A stretch of 64,000 bases of DNA from Ignavibacteria bacterium (GTDB lineage Bacteria > Bacteroidota > Ignavibacteria > Tepidaquicellales > Tepidaquicellaceae). The stretch spans positions 150,207-214,206 of the forward strand of contig JAQTLX010000001.1 in assembly GCA_028714695.1 (NCBI GenBank). Direction: 5' to 3'. The notes under the pieces are model-generated. The model did not search any database. It was not told the origin of the DNA and saw only the letters and a program-made list of their open reading frames with translations. The translations under genes were made by a program, and so were the position numbers. Shown here in pieces: positions 9,115 through 17,410 of the stretch (its first letter is position 1; each line of letters starts with the position of its first letter).

Positions 9115-11385
9115 ATGGATCAAGCAAGCATGAATAACGACAATAAACAGATTCCACAAAAAACGAATCAAGTCCCTTCAAACAGTCTAAAAGAATATCT
9201 GGGAATTGTAAGGTCAAATTTATTTCCGATAATACTGATTTTTATAGCCGGTATTATTGTTACTTTGCTTTATGTTGTAAATGCAGTTGACATTTATAAG
9301 ACAGTTACGACGGTGAAGATTACAAAACCTCAGGGAAGTATTTTAACGACTTCACTTATGCCTGAAGCAGAAAGTTTTGCAAGTGACAGATATATATCCA
9401 ACGAAATTGAAATTTTAAAAAGTAATTCAGTCCGTGAACAGGTTGCCACAATATTATTTGATTCGATAAAAAACAGCAGTGATAAGTCAAAATATTTTTA
9501 TTTGCTGAGTGCAAAATCAGGAAACGAGAGTAAACCTACCGACATTAAAACATTAACTGCCATGTTATCCGGAATAGCATCGATTAATCAGAAGAGAGGA
9601 CTTGATATAGTTGAAATAGAAGTCCAGAGTCCTTCAAATTACGAAGCGGTATTAATAGCGGATGTATATGCAAACACGTATCAAAGAATTAATCTTGATT
9701 TCAGCCGGAGGGAATTAACGACTATAAGGGAATTTTTGGGGCAGGAAAAGGAAAAGAAGTTTAAGGAACTTGCAAATGCGGAAACATCTATTAGGGATTA
9801 TCAACAGAGGGGCGGGATAATGTTTTTGGATGATCAGGCAAAGAAAATCGTTGACGAATTATCAAATTATCAGGCATATAAAAGCGCAACTGAGGTGGAC
9901 TTGTTTTCTAAACAGAAAGCATACACTGAAATAAGGTCAGAACTGGACAAGGTAGATAAAAGTGTTGTAGACTATATAGACGGGCATGTGAATGAATCTT
10001 ATATGATCGAATTGCAGAAGAAAGTCGCGGATCTTGAGATACAAAAAGACTTAGACATTTCAATATTATCCGATGCAAAACTTAAGGAGAAAGTTTCGAA
10101 CGATTACCAGAAAAAAATAAATCCTTTAAGAAAGAGTCTTGAAGAAAGAGAGAATGCTATTAAATTAGGATTACTCAGCAGTACGCCTCAGGAAAAAAGC
10201 GTATTATATCAAAAACTGTTTGAAACAAACATAGATATATTAACGGATAAAGCGAAAATCGGCAGTTATAATAAGGTACTTGCAAAAAATGAATCTTTAT
10301 TTGATAAAATACCCGCTCAGAGTATTGAACTTGCCCGACTGGAAAGAGATAAAAAATCAAACGAAAAATTATATCTGACATTAGAGGAAAAATATCAGGA
10401 AGCGATTGTAAACGAAAGGGCTCAACTCGGGAATGTCAGTATTGTTGACCATGCATTGTTATCTACAAGACCTTCGAAACCAAACAGGCAATTAATAGTT
10501 GCGATTGGTGCTATGCTCGGTTTATCGCTGGGAATAGCGTTTGCATTTTTGAGAAATTATCTTGACAGATCAATTAAGACACCGGAAGAAATTGAATTAA
10601 AGGGAATTTCAGTATTATCGTGGGTCCCATCGATTGAAGAACTTAAAGAAGTAGGTTCATCTCAAATAGAATTTATTGTAGCAAATAAACCGAATGCATC
10701 CGCGTCCGAATCATTCAAAGCCCTCAGGACGAGAGTTATGTACTCAAAACTCGAGACAGAACTGAAAGTAATATTAATTACAAGTTCTGTGCCTGCAGAA
10801 GGTAAAACAACCGTTGCTTTGAATTTAGCGGGAAGTTTTGCTCTGGCAAATAAGAAAGTTCTTTTGCTTGATTGCGATCTTAGAAAGCCGAGAATTCATT
10901 CGATATTTCAGACAGAAAGATATCCCGGATTGAGTGATTATTTGTTTTCCAATGTTGGGTTTGAAGATGTTTTAAGGTCTACGAGGCTTGAAAACTTGAA
11001 TTTCATTACCAGCGGTACAATTCCGCCGAACCCTTCGGAACTGCTTGGGTCGAAGCAGATGCTGGATTTTCTAGAGTTGTTAAAAACTAAATACGATATA
11101 ATTGTACTTGACTCGCCGCCATTTATTTCTGTCACGGATGCCGAAATATTGTCAAGAATATCTGACGGAACAATACTCGTAGTACAGGCGAATAAAACAC
11201 CTATTGATGCTTTTATAAGGACACACGATAGAATCGAGTTTAATGAATCGCACAAATTTCTGGGTTCAGTACTTAATAATTTCAGCATTAAGTCTGCTTA
11301 CGGATATTATTATAATTATTATTATTATTATTCGAAACCCGAAAGTAAGGATAAAAAGAAAATAAAAGCAGACATTAAATCATAA
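9115..11385 (+). CDS. Polysaccharide chain-length determinant fused to bacterial tyrosine kinase (Wzc-like)
   Basis: Inner-membrane co-polymerase and autokinase controlling exopolysaccharide length and export; 756 residues. Order: first membrane helix (about 36-56), large periplasmic Wzz region with coiled coil (60-455), second helix (about 460-482), cytoplasmic BY-kinase. Kinase motifs: Walker A SSVPAEGKTT (about 557-566), Walker A' LLLDCDLRKPR (about 583-593), Walker B IIVLDSPP (about 662-669). The tail near 728-740 is a dense tyrosine cluster (YGYYYNYYYYY), the expected autophosphorylation site. The ATG at 9115 follows GGCGGG; an in-frame ATG lies five codons later. It opens the polysaccharide cluster after a 222-base upstream gap. 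Confidence 0.93.
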   Translation: MDQASMNNDNKQIPQKTNQVPSNSLKEYLGIVRSNLFPIILIFIAGIIVTLLYVVNAVDIYKTVTTVKITKPQGSILTTSLMPEAESFASDRYISNEIEILKSNSVREQVATILFDSIKNSSDKSKYFYLLSAKSGNESKPTDIKTLTAMLSGIASINQKRGLDIVEIEVQSPSNYEAVLIADVYANTYQRINLDFSRRELTTIREFLGQEKEKKFKELANAETSIRDYQQRGGIMFLDDQAKKIVDELSNYQAYKSATEVDLFSKQKAYTEIRSELDKVDKSVVDYIDGHVNESYMIELQKKVADLEIQKDLDISILSDAKLKEKVSNDYQKKINPLRKSLEERENAIKLGLLSSTPQEKSVLYQKLFETNIDILTDKAKIGSYNKVLAKNESLFDKIPAQSIELARLERDKKSNEKLYLTLEEKYQEAIVNERAQLGNVSIVDHALLSTRPSKPNRQLIVAIGAMLGLSLGIAFAFLRNYLDRSIKTPEEIELKGISVLSWVPSIEELKEVGSSQIEFIVANKPNASASESFKALRTRVMYSKLETELKVILITSSVPAEGKTTVALNLAGSFALANKKVLLLDCDLRKPRIHSIFQTERYPGLSDYLFSNVGFEDVLRSTRLENLNFITSGTIPPNPSELLGSKQMLDFLELLKTKYDIIVLDSPPFISVTDAEILSRISDGTILVVQANKTPIDAFIRTHDRIEFNESHKFLGSVLNNFSIKSAYGYYYNYYYYYSKPESKDKKKIKADIKS

Positions 11386-11390
11386 TATAA

Positions 11391-11672
11391 TTGAATTTAA
11401 AATTATTAATAAAGAAGAACGTCCAACTTTCAAGGTGTCCAAACTGCAATACAATTGCATCATTGCGTAGAAGCCGTTCAAGAAACATAACTGAGAAAAT
11501 TCTAAAAAAAATGAAAGTAAGCCCTTATTTCTGCCAATCTTGCGGATGGAGGGGGCGACTGCTTACTTATAAACTCAGCAGAAATTTCTTTAAATTAATA
11601 ATTTTATATGTTTTTCTAATGCTGGCAACGGCATATATAGTCCTGAAATTTTTAAGAAGTTATTTTGATTAA
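11391..11672 (+). CDS. Small zinc-ribbon membrane protein
   Basis: Not a family I can name with confidence. It has 93 residues with two CxxC pairs (CPNC and CQSC) about 35 residues apart, an Arg-rich stretch between them (RRSRSRN), and one C-terminal transmembrane helix (about 70-88). This predicts a zinc ribbon facing the cytoplasm and tethered to the inner membrane. A TTG start at 11391 is needed to include the first CxxC; no ATG precedes it. It lies between the Wzc-like kinase and the NusG-like gene, which ties it to polysaccharide regulation or assembly by context only. Confidence 0.6.
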   Translation: MNLKLLIKKNVQLSRCPNCNTIASLRRSRSRNITEKILKKMKVSPYFCQSCGWRGRLLTYKLSRNFFKLIILYVFLMLATAYIVLKFLRSYFD

Positions 11673-11688
11673 ATAAACACCGTATTAT

Positions 11689-12198
11689 TTGTCATCAAGT
11701 AGGTGGTTTGTTATTCATACAAAACCAAGAAACGAGAAAAAAGTATTAGAGCAGGTACTTGTCAGGGATATAGAGGCATATCTTCCTATGATAGAGACAA
11801 TTCGTTTTTGGTCGGACAGGAAAAAGAAAGTGCAAGTTCCGCTTTTCCCCGGTTATGTTTTTGTGCACGGGGATGAATCGGAAAGAAGAAAAGCGATATC
11901 CGGTACATACGGTGCAATCAAGTATGTAATGTTTCAAAAAAGACATGCTGTTATAAAAGATGAGGAGATTTCCAATATAATGATATCTCTGAAAGCTCCT
12001 GACAGGATTAGAATTGAAGATGCCCAAATGTCTGTTGGAGATCTTGTTGAGGTAACCTACGGTTTGTTCAAAGGATTAAAAGGATTTATTACACAGATTA
12101 GAGGTAATTACAAATTAACAGTCAATATCATCGAATTAAATACGACATTCAGCGTACAACTAAGTAATGCCGAAGTCAATCTTGTAAAAAGACTATAA
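11689..12198 (+). CDS. NusG-like transcription antiterminator (UpxY/RfaH type)
   Basis: NusG paralogue of 169 residues, expected to bind RNA polymerase and let it read through the long polysaccharide operon. The NGN domain starts WFVIHTKPRNEKKVLEQV, with LFPGYVFVH near residue 60; a KOW domain follows (SVGDLVEVTYGLFKGLKGFI, about 115-134). Paralogues near the start of capsule operons act in this way in Bacteroides (UpxY) and enterobacteria (RfaH). The start is a TTG at 11689 with no good Shine-Dalgarno sequence. The housekeeping nusG is not in the window. Confidence 0.9.
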   Translation: MSSSRWFVIHTKPRNEKKVLEQVLVRDIEAYLPMIETIRFWSDRKKKVQVPLFPGYVFVHGDESERRKAISGTYGAIKYVMFQKRHAVIKDEEISNIMISLKAPDRIRIEDAQMSVGDLVEVTYGLFKGLKGFITQIRGNYKLTVNIIELNTTFSVQLSNAEVNLVKRL

Positions 12199-12214
12199 TA
12201 CTTAAAAGAAATAT

Positions 12215-13522
12215 ATGGATTTAATTGCAAAAGTAAAGACAAACAAATTTGTTGTCGGAATTATCGGCATGGGGTATGTAGGTTTACCTTTAGCGCTGGA
12301 ATTTGCATCAAAAGGGATTCGAGTAATCGGTTTTGATTTAGATCCTGAAAAGGTAAAGTTACTAAACCAAAAGAAAAAATCTTACATAAAACATATTTCA
12401 TCAGTTAGAATTGCAGAGCAGGTAAGCCGGAAAATGCTTGTTGCCACATCGGATTTTTCCAAATTGAAAATACCAGATGTTATTATTATCTGTGTGCCTA
12501 CTCCGTTGAACGTCAACAGGGAACCGGATTTGAGTTACGTACTGAATTCTACGCGGGAAATTGCAAAGCATCTCAGGAAGGGGCAGTTGGTATCTCTCGA
12601 GAGTACGACATATCCCGGAACAACTGATGAGGATATGTTATCGATATTATCAAAAACAGGTTTGAAAGTGGGAAAGGATTTTTATTTGTGCTTCTCTCCG
12701 GAAAGGGAGGATCCTAATAATCCCGTTTACTCGACTTCAACGATTCCTAAAATTGTCGGCGGGGTAACAAAAAAATGCAAAGATGTTGCCGTAATGGTGT
12801 ATGGAAAAGTGATTAAGAAAATAGTACCTGTATCGTCAACAAAAGAGGCTGAAGCCGCAAAACTTCTAGAAAATATTTTCAGGTCAATAAATATAGCGCT
12901 AGTTAATGAATTGAAGACAGTTTTTGACAGGATGGGCATAAATATATGGGAAGTTATCAGGGCAGCATCAACAAAACCGTTCGGTTTTACTGCATTCTAT
13001 CCAGGACCGGGTTTAGGCGGACATTGTATTCCAATCGATCCGTTTTATCTTACATGGAAAGCGAGAGAATTTGATATATCGAGCAAGTTTATAGAACTTG
13101 CCGGCGAAATAAATACTTCGATGCCGTTTTATGTTATTGAGAAAGTTATACATGCTCTTAATGACCACAAAAAATCAATTAAAGGTTCGAAAATATTAGT
13201 ACTTGGACTGGCATATAAGAAGGACATCGATGACTTAAGAGAATCGCCGTCGCTTAAATTAATAGAGTTGCTTCAGGACCACGGTTCAGTAGTCGATTAT
13301 AATGATGATTATGTAACGAGCATACCAAAACTGAGGAGATACAATTTTAAGAAAAAATCGGTTTCTTTGAAACCGGCAATGATAAAAAAATATGACCTTA
13401 TATTGCTTTCTACAGATCATTCGTATTATGATTACGGAATGATTTTAAAAAACGCAAAAATTATTGTTGACACAAGAAATGGTTTCGGAAAATACAAAAG
13501 TAAAAAGATTTATCTGGCATAA
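12215..13522 (+). CDS. UDP-N-acetylglucosamine 6-dehydrogenase type nucleotide-sugar dehydrogenase (WbpA-like)
   Basis: Two-step NAD-dependent oxidation of a UDP-sugar to its uronic acid; 435 residues. The Rossmann motif GIIGMGYVGLPLA (about 15-27), the family motif FSPEREDPNN (about 160-169) and the catalytic Cys271 in GLGGHCIPIDP are present. The SPERxxPG/N type and the neighbouring WbpB, WbpD and WbpE homologues favour UDP-GlcNAc as substrate, giving UDP-GlcNAc uronate, over plain UDP-glucose. UDP-ManNAc dehydrogenase is the main alternative. Confidence 0.88.
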   Translation: MDLIAKVKTNKFVVGIIGMGYVGLPLALEFASKGIRVIGFDLDPEKVKLLNQKKKSYIKHISSVRIAEQVSRKMLVATSDFSKLKIPDVIIICVPTPLNVNREPDLSYVLNSTREIAKHLRKGQLVSLESTTYPGTTDEDMLSILSKTGLKVGKDFYLCFSPEREDPNNPVYSTSTIPKIVGGVTKKCKDVAVMVYGKVIKKIVPVSSTKEAEAAKLLENIFRSINIALVNELKTVFDRMGINIWEVIRAASTKPFGFTAFYPGPGLGGHCIPIDPFYLTWKAREFDISSKFIELAGEINTSMPFYVIEKVIHALNDHKKSIKGSKILVLGLAYKKDIDDLRESPSLKLIELLQDHGSVVDYNDDYVTSIPKLRRYNFKKKSVSLKPAMIKKYDLILLSTDHSYYDYGMILKNAKIIVDTRNGFGKYKSKKIYLA

Positions 13523-13525
13523 AAG

Positions 13526-14653
13526 ATGGGAAAAAAGAAAAAAGCATTAATCACGGGTATTACCGGGCAGGATGGAAGTTACCTTGCCGAAATTCTTCTT
13601 GATAAAGGATACGAAGTGCACGGTATCATAAGAAGGAGCAGTTCATTTAATACAGGCAGAATAGACCATTTATATAGTGATAAAAACATACTAAATAAAA
13701 CTATGTTTCTGCACTATGGTGATGTTACTGATACGAGCAATCTTAACAGGCTGCTGGAAAAAACCCAGCCTGAAGAAATCTATAATCTCGCAGCGCAGAG
13801 TCACGTTAAAGTTTCTTTTGAGATTCCTGAATATACTGCTGAAGTAGATGCAATGGGCACTTTACGTTTTCTTGATGCCATCAGGGAAACAGGTCTAAAT
13901 ACAAAATTTTATCAGGCATCAACAAGCGAATTATTCGGTAAGGTTCAGGCAATACCTCAAAATGAAGACACGCCGTTTTATCCCAGAAGTCCATACGGAG
14001 TGGCAAAAATTTACGGTTACTGGATAGTTAAAAATTATCGTGAAGCGTATAATTTATTTGCATGCAACGGTATCTTATTTAATCACGAATCTCCAAAAAG
14101 GGGAGAAACATTTGTCACAAGAAAAATTACGCGGGCTGTTTCCAGAATTATTTGCGGATTACAGTCGAATTTTTCATTAGGTAATCTTAATGCAAAAAGG
14201 GATTGGGGCTATGCTCCTGAATTCTGTGAAGGCATGTGGCGAATACTGCAGCAAAACATCCCTGATGATTTTGTGCTGGCAACAGGCGAAACACACACTG
14301 TCAGGGAATTCGTAGAATATGCTTTTAAATATTGCGGTGTGGAAATTGAATGGAAAGGGGAGAATGAAAATGAAAAAGGCTATATCAAGTCAATAAACAA
14401 GGAGTGGATTACTGATAGTCTATCGATGATGGGTGATTTATACTTTAATCTTATATTAAAGTATATTAAAAAAGGAGATATGGTTGTGTATGTAGATAAA
14501 AACTATTACAGGCCCACCGAAGTTGATTTATTAATTGGTGATGCTTCAAAAGCAAAGAAAATTCTCGGATGGGAACCGAAAACAAAACTGGAAGAACTTG
14601 TTAAGATAATGATAACTTCGGATATTGAAAAAGTATTAAAACGGGGATTTTAA
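13526..14653 (+). CDS. gmd: GDP-mannose 4,6-dehydratase
   Basis: Converts GDP-mannose to GDP-4-keto-6-deoxymannose, the precursor of fucose, rhamnose and perosamine; 375 residues, the usual size. Short-chain dehydrogenase fold with [10 protein letters not shown] (11-20), the Gmd-specific [15 protein letters not shown] (36-50), catalytic Thr133 and Glu135 in STSELFG, and the Tyr157/Lys161 pair in SPYGVAK. The C-terminal [12 protein letters not shown] motif binds the mannose part. It starts 3 bases after the WbpA-like gene and overlaps the next gene by one base. No GDP-fucose synthase or perosamine synthase is in the window, so the end product is open. Confidence 0.94.
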   Translation: MGKKKKALITGITGQDGSYLAEILLDKGYEVHGIIRRSSSFNTGRIDHLYSDKNILNKTMFLHYGDVTDTSNLNRLLEKTQPEEIYNLAAQSHVKVSFEIPEYTAEVDAMGTLRFLDAIRETGLNTKFYQASTSELFGKVQAIPQNEDTPFYPRSPYGVAKIYGYWIVKNYREAYNLFACNGILFNHESPKRGETFVTRKITRAVSRIICGLQSNFSLGNLNAKRDWGYAPEFCEGMWRILQQNIPDDFVLATGETHTVREFVEYAFKYCGVEIEWKGENENEKGYIKSINKEWITDSLSMMGDLYFNLILKYIKKGDMVVYVDKNYYRPTEVDLLIGDASKAKKILGWEPKTKLEELVKIMITSDIEKVLKRGF

Positions 14654-15627
14654 TGTCTACAAAAATTAATACAGGTATAATCGGGTGCGGTAAATGGGGT
14701 ATTAATCACGTAAAAACGGCATTTGGTCTGTTGGGAAGTGATTTAATTCTTGTGTGTGATACAAACGAGGAAAGCCGAGGTAAAATTGAAAAAATATCAG
14801 CATCAATTAAATTTACTACCGATTTAAACGATATTCTTCTGAATAAAGATATTAACTCGGTTATTATCACCACCCCTGCTGAGACTCACTTTGAAATTGC
14901 ACAATTATGCCTGGAGCATGATAAGCATGTATTAGTGGAGAAACCTTTAACATTGCTTTCTTCGGAGACTGAATCGCTGATAAATATTGCTTATGAAAGA
15001 GGTTTGAAATTAATGGTAGGTCATGTTCTTTTATATCACCCCGCTATTTTAAAACTTAAAGCAATGATGAACGATGATTTTATCGGGAAGGTGCAGTATA
15101 TATACAGTAACAGGCTCAATCTCGGGACAATCCGAAAGGAAGAAAATATTTTATGGAGTTTTGCTCCGCATGATATTTCAGTGATTCAATATCTGCTCGG
15201 AATGAAACCTGTAAGTATTTTTGCAGAAGGAGCGACATTTCTTCAGAAGGATATTGAAGATACAACATTAACGTATATAAAATATCCGGATAATGTACAC
15301 GCTCACATTTTTGTAAGTTGGCTTCATCCATTCAAGGAGCAGAGGCTGGTTGTAATTGGTGATAAAGGTATGATTGTGTTTGAAGACAGTCTGAAGACAG
15401 AAAAATTAAAATATTACAGAAAAGGGTTTAATATTATCGATGGTGAGGTTGAAAAATTCGATTCTGATTATGAAGTTATTCCTTTTGAAAACAAACAACC
15501 ACTGGAAGAAGAGCAAAAACATTTTTTTGATTGTGTTATTAATAACTTAACGCCTAGAACAGACGGTCATCACGCCAAGGAAGTTCTTGAAATTCTTGAG
15601 ATTGCTCAATCAAAATTAAAAAGATAA
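14653..15627 (+). CDS. Gfo/Idh/MocA oxidoreductase, UDP-GlcNAc-uronate 3-dehydrogenase type (WbpB-like)
   Basis: NAD-dependent sugar dehydrogenase of 324 residues. Rossmann motif IIGCGKWGINH near the N-terminus and the family motif VEKPLTL (about 97-103) with the catalytic-type Lys. In the Wbp pathway this enzyme oxidises C3 of UDP-GlcNAc uronate so that an aminotransferase can act. The substrate is assigned from the adjacent acetyltransferase and aminotransferase, both of which overlap in operon fashion; the protein alone shows only the superfamily. The start ATG overlaps the gmd stop (TAATG). Confidence 0.85.
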   Translation: MSTKINTGIIGCGKWGINHVKTAFGLLGSDLILVCDTNEESRGKIEKISASIKFTTDLNDILLNKDINSVIITTPAETHFEIAQLCLEHDKHVLVEKPLTLLSSETESLINIAYERGLKLMVGHVLLYHPAILKLKAMMNDDFIGKVQYIYSNRLNLGTIRKEENILWSFAPHDISVIQYLLGMKPVSIFAEGATFLQKDIEDTTLTYIKYPDNVHAHIFVSWLHPFKEQRLVVIGDKGMIVFEDSLKTEKLKYYRKGFNIIDGEVEKFDSDYEVIPFENKQPLEEEQKHFFDCVINNLTPRTDGHHAKEVLEILEIAQSKLKR

Positions 15628-16223
15628 TGGAAGAAAAAAAGTATTTTATTAATGAACATGCCGTTGTAGACGACAATGTTCAGATTGACGAAGGAACAAA
15701 GATTTGGCATTTTTCGCATGTTCAATCCGGAACTAAGATAGGAAAGAAGTGTATATTGGGTCAAAATGTCAACATTGGTAATAATGTTACGATAGGTAAT
15801 TTTGTTAAGATACAGAACAATGTTTCAGTTTATGAGGGTGTTGAACTTGAAGATTATGTGTTTTGCGGACCGTCGATGGTGTTTACAAATATTCTTAACC
15901 CGAGAAGTAAATATCCTCAGGTAGGCGCGGAATTTTATATTAAAACTCTTGTGAAAGAAGGTGCTTCTTTAGGAGCCAACAGCACTATTGTTTGCGGAGT
16001 TACGATTGGAAGATTTGCATTTGTAGGAGCAGGCGCTGTTGTGACAAAAGATATTCCTGATTTTGCTTTAGCAGTAGGCAACCCGGCAAAAGTAAAGGGC
16101 TGGTACAGCGAAGCAGGAAAAAAACTGATTTTCGATGAAGTGGGAATCGCATTTTGTGAAAAATCAGGCAAAAAATATAAATTCGAAAATAATAAAGTAA
16201 TTGAATTAAATCAAACAATATGA
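15627..16223 (+). CDS. Left-handed beta-helix N-acetyltransferase (WbpD-like)
   Basis: Acetyl-CoA-dependent sugar N-acetyltransferase of 198 residues. It has repeated hexapeptides (IGKKCI, IGNNVT, IGNFVK, LEDYVF, VTIGRF) forming a left-handed beta helix, and the motif FTNILNPRSKYPQ typical of the WbpD/WlbB group, which acetylates the 3-amino group of UDP-GlcNAc3NA. It begins within the stop of the WbpB-like gene (TAATG) and overlaps the aminotransferase start by four bases, so translation is tightly coupled across the set. Confidence 0.88.
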   Translation: MEEKKYFINEHAVVDDNVQIDEGTKIWHFSHVQSGTKIGKKCILGQNVNIGNNVTIGNFVKIQNNVSVYEGVELEDYVFCGPSMVFTNILNPRSKYPQVGAEFYIKTLVKEGASLGANSTIVCGVTIGRFAFVGAGAVVTKDIPDFALAVGNPAKVKGWYSEAGKKLIFDEVGIAFCEKSGKKYKFENNKVIELNQTI

Positions 16224-17398
16224 AAGTCCCATTATTAGATTTAAAAGCTCAATATAGAAGTTTAAAATCAGAACTTGACGATACGATTATAAAGATAGCC
16301 GAATCTCAGTATTTTATATTAGGTCCCGAGGTAGAAAAACTTGAAAAAAATATTTGTGATTATCTGAAATGCAAGCATGCTGTCGGTGTTTCTTCCGGAA
16401 CTGACGCATTGTTAATATCTTTAATGGCAGTTGATATTAAGCCGGGCGATGAAGTTATTATTCCTGATTATTCTTTCTTTGCGACTGCAGGTGTTATTTC
16501 CAGATTAAATGCGATACCTGTATTTGTTGATATAGATTTGAAAACATATAATATTGATGTAAATAAAATCGAATCGAAAATAACTCCGCGCACGAAAGCA
16601 ATAATTCCTGTACATTTATACGGGCAGGCTGCCGAGATGGGAAAGTTAAATGAAATTGCGGGTAATTACGGATTAAAAGTTATTGAAGACGGCGCCCAGG
16701 CTATTGGTTCTCAGTATATCGGCGGAAAGTATTCCGGTACATTAGGCGACATTGGATGTTTCTCATTCTTTCCCAGTAAAAATTTAGGATGTTTCGGCGA
16801 CGGCGGGATGGTAACGACAAATGATGACGCATTATACGAGAGACTAAAGATATTGCGTGTTCATGGTTCTAAGCCAAAATACTATCATAAAATAATCGGC
16901 GGAAATTTTCGTCTGGACGCAATACAGGCAGCGGTGCTTAACGTTAAATTGCCGCATCTTAATAAATGGTCTCAAAAAAGAAGAGATAATGCAAAACTCT
17001 ATGTTGATCTTTTTGTGAAATCAGGATTAAGTGAAAAGCCGGGAATAACAGAATATTCGAAAGCGAATAAAATTCTCTTGCCGGAAACAGTATACGATAA
17101 TGCAGGATTAACAAATTATCATATATTCAATCAATTTATAATCAGGGCTGAAAAAAGAGATGAATTAAGGACATTCTTATCTGAAAAAGAAATAGGGACG
17201 GAAATTTATTATCCGATCCCATTTCACAGACAGGAATGTTTTAATGAACTCGTAAAGAATGCAAACTATACGGAAAACGAATTCATTAATTCCGATATCG
17301 CCTCAAGTGAAACAATTGCGCTGCCAATATATCCGGAATTAGATAAGGAACAGATTCGTTTTGTAGTAGATACTATCAGTGATTTTTTCACAAAGTAA
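16220..17398 (+). CDS. PLP-dependent sugar aminotransferase (WbpE-like, DegT/DnrJ/EryC1 family)
   Basis: Transfers an amino group to the keto sugar made by the WbpB-like enzyme; 392 residues. PLP-site residues are visible: SSGTDALL near 58-65, Asp157 and Gln160 in EDGAQAIGS, and the Schiff-base Lys187 in FFPSKNLGCFGDGG. The C-terminal YYPIPFHRQ motif is typical for sugar-nucleotide aminotransferases. With its three partners it completes UDP-GlcNAc to UDP-2,3-diacetamido-2,3-dideoxyglucuronate; a WbpI-type epimerase is not present in the window. Confidence 0.9.
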   Translation: MKVPLLDLKAQYRSLKSELDDTIIKIAESQYFILGPEVEKLEKNICDYLKCKHAVGVSSGTDALLISLMAVDIKPGDEVIIPDYSFFATAGVISRLNAIPVFVDIDLKTYNIDVNKIESKITPRTKAIIPVHLYGQAAEMGKLNEIAGNYGLKVIEDGAQAIGSQYIGGKYSGTLGDIGCFSFFPSKNLGCFGDGGMVTTNDDALYERLKILRVHGSKPKYYHKIIGGNFRLDAIQAAVLNVKLPHLNKWSQKRRDNAKLYVDLFVKSGLSEKPGITEYSKANKILLPETVYDNAGLTNYHIFNQFIIRAEKRDELRTFLSEKEIGTEIYYPIPFHRQECFNELVKNANYTENEFINSDIASSETIALPIYPELDKEQIRFVVDTISDFFTK

Positions 17399-17410
17399 TC
17401 CACTGGAGAG

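Noticed and set aside
11300..11332. Intergenic-type TAT microsatellite
   Set aside because: It is in frame and encodes the Tyr cluster expected at the end of a BY-kinase.
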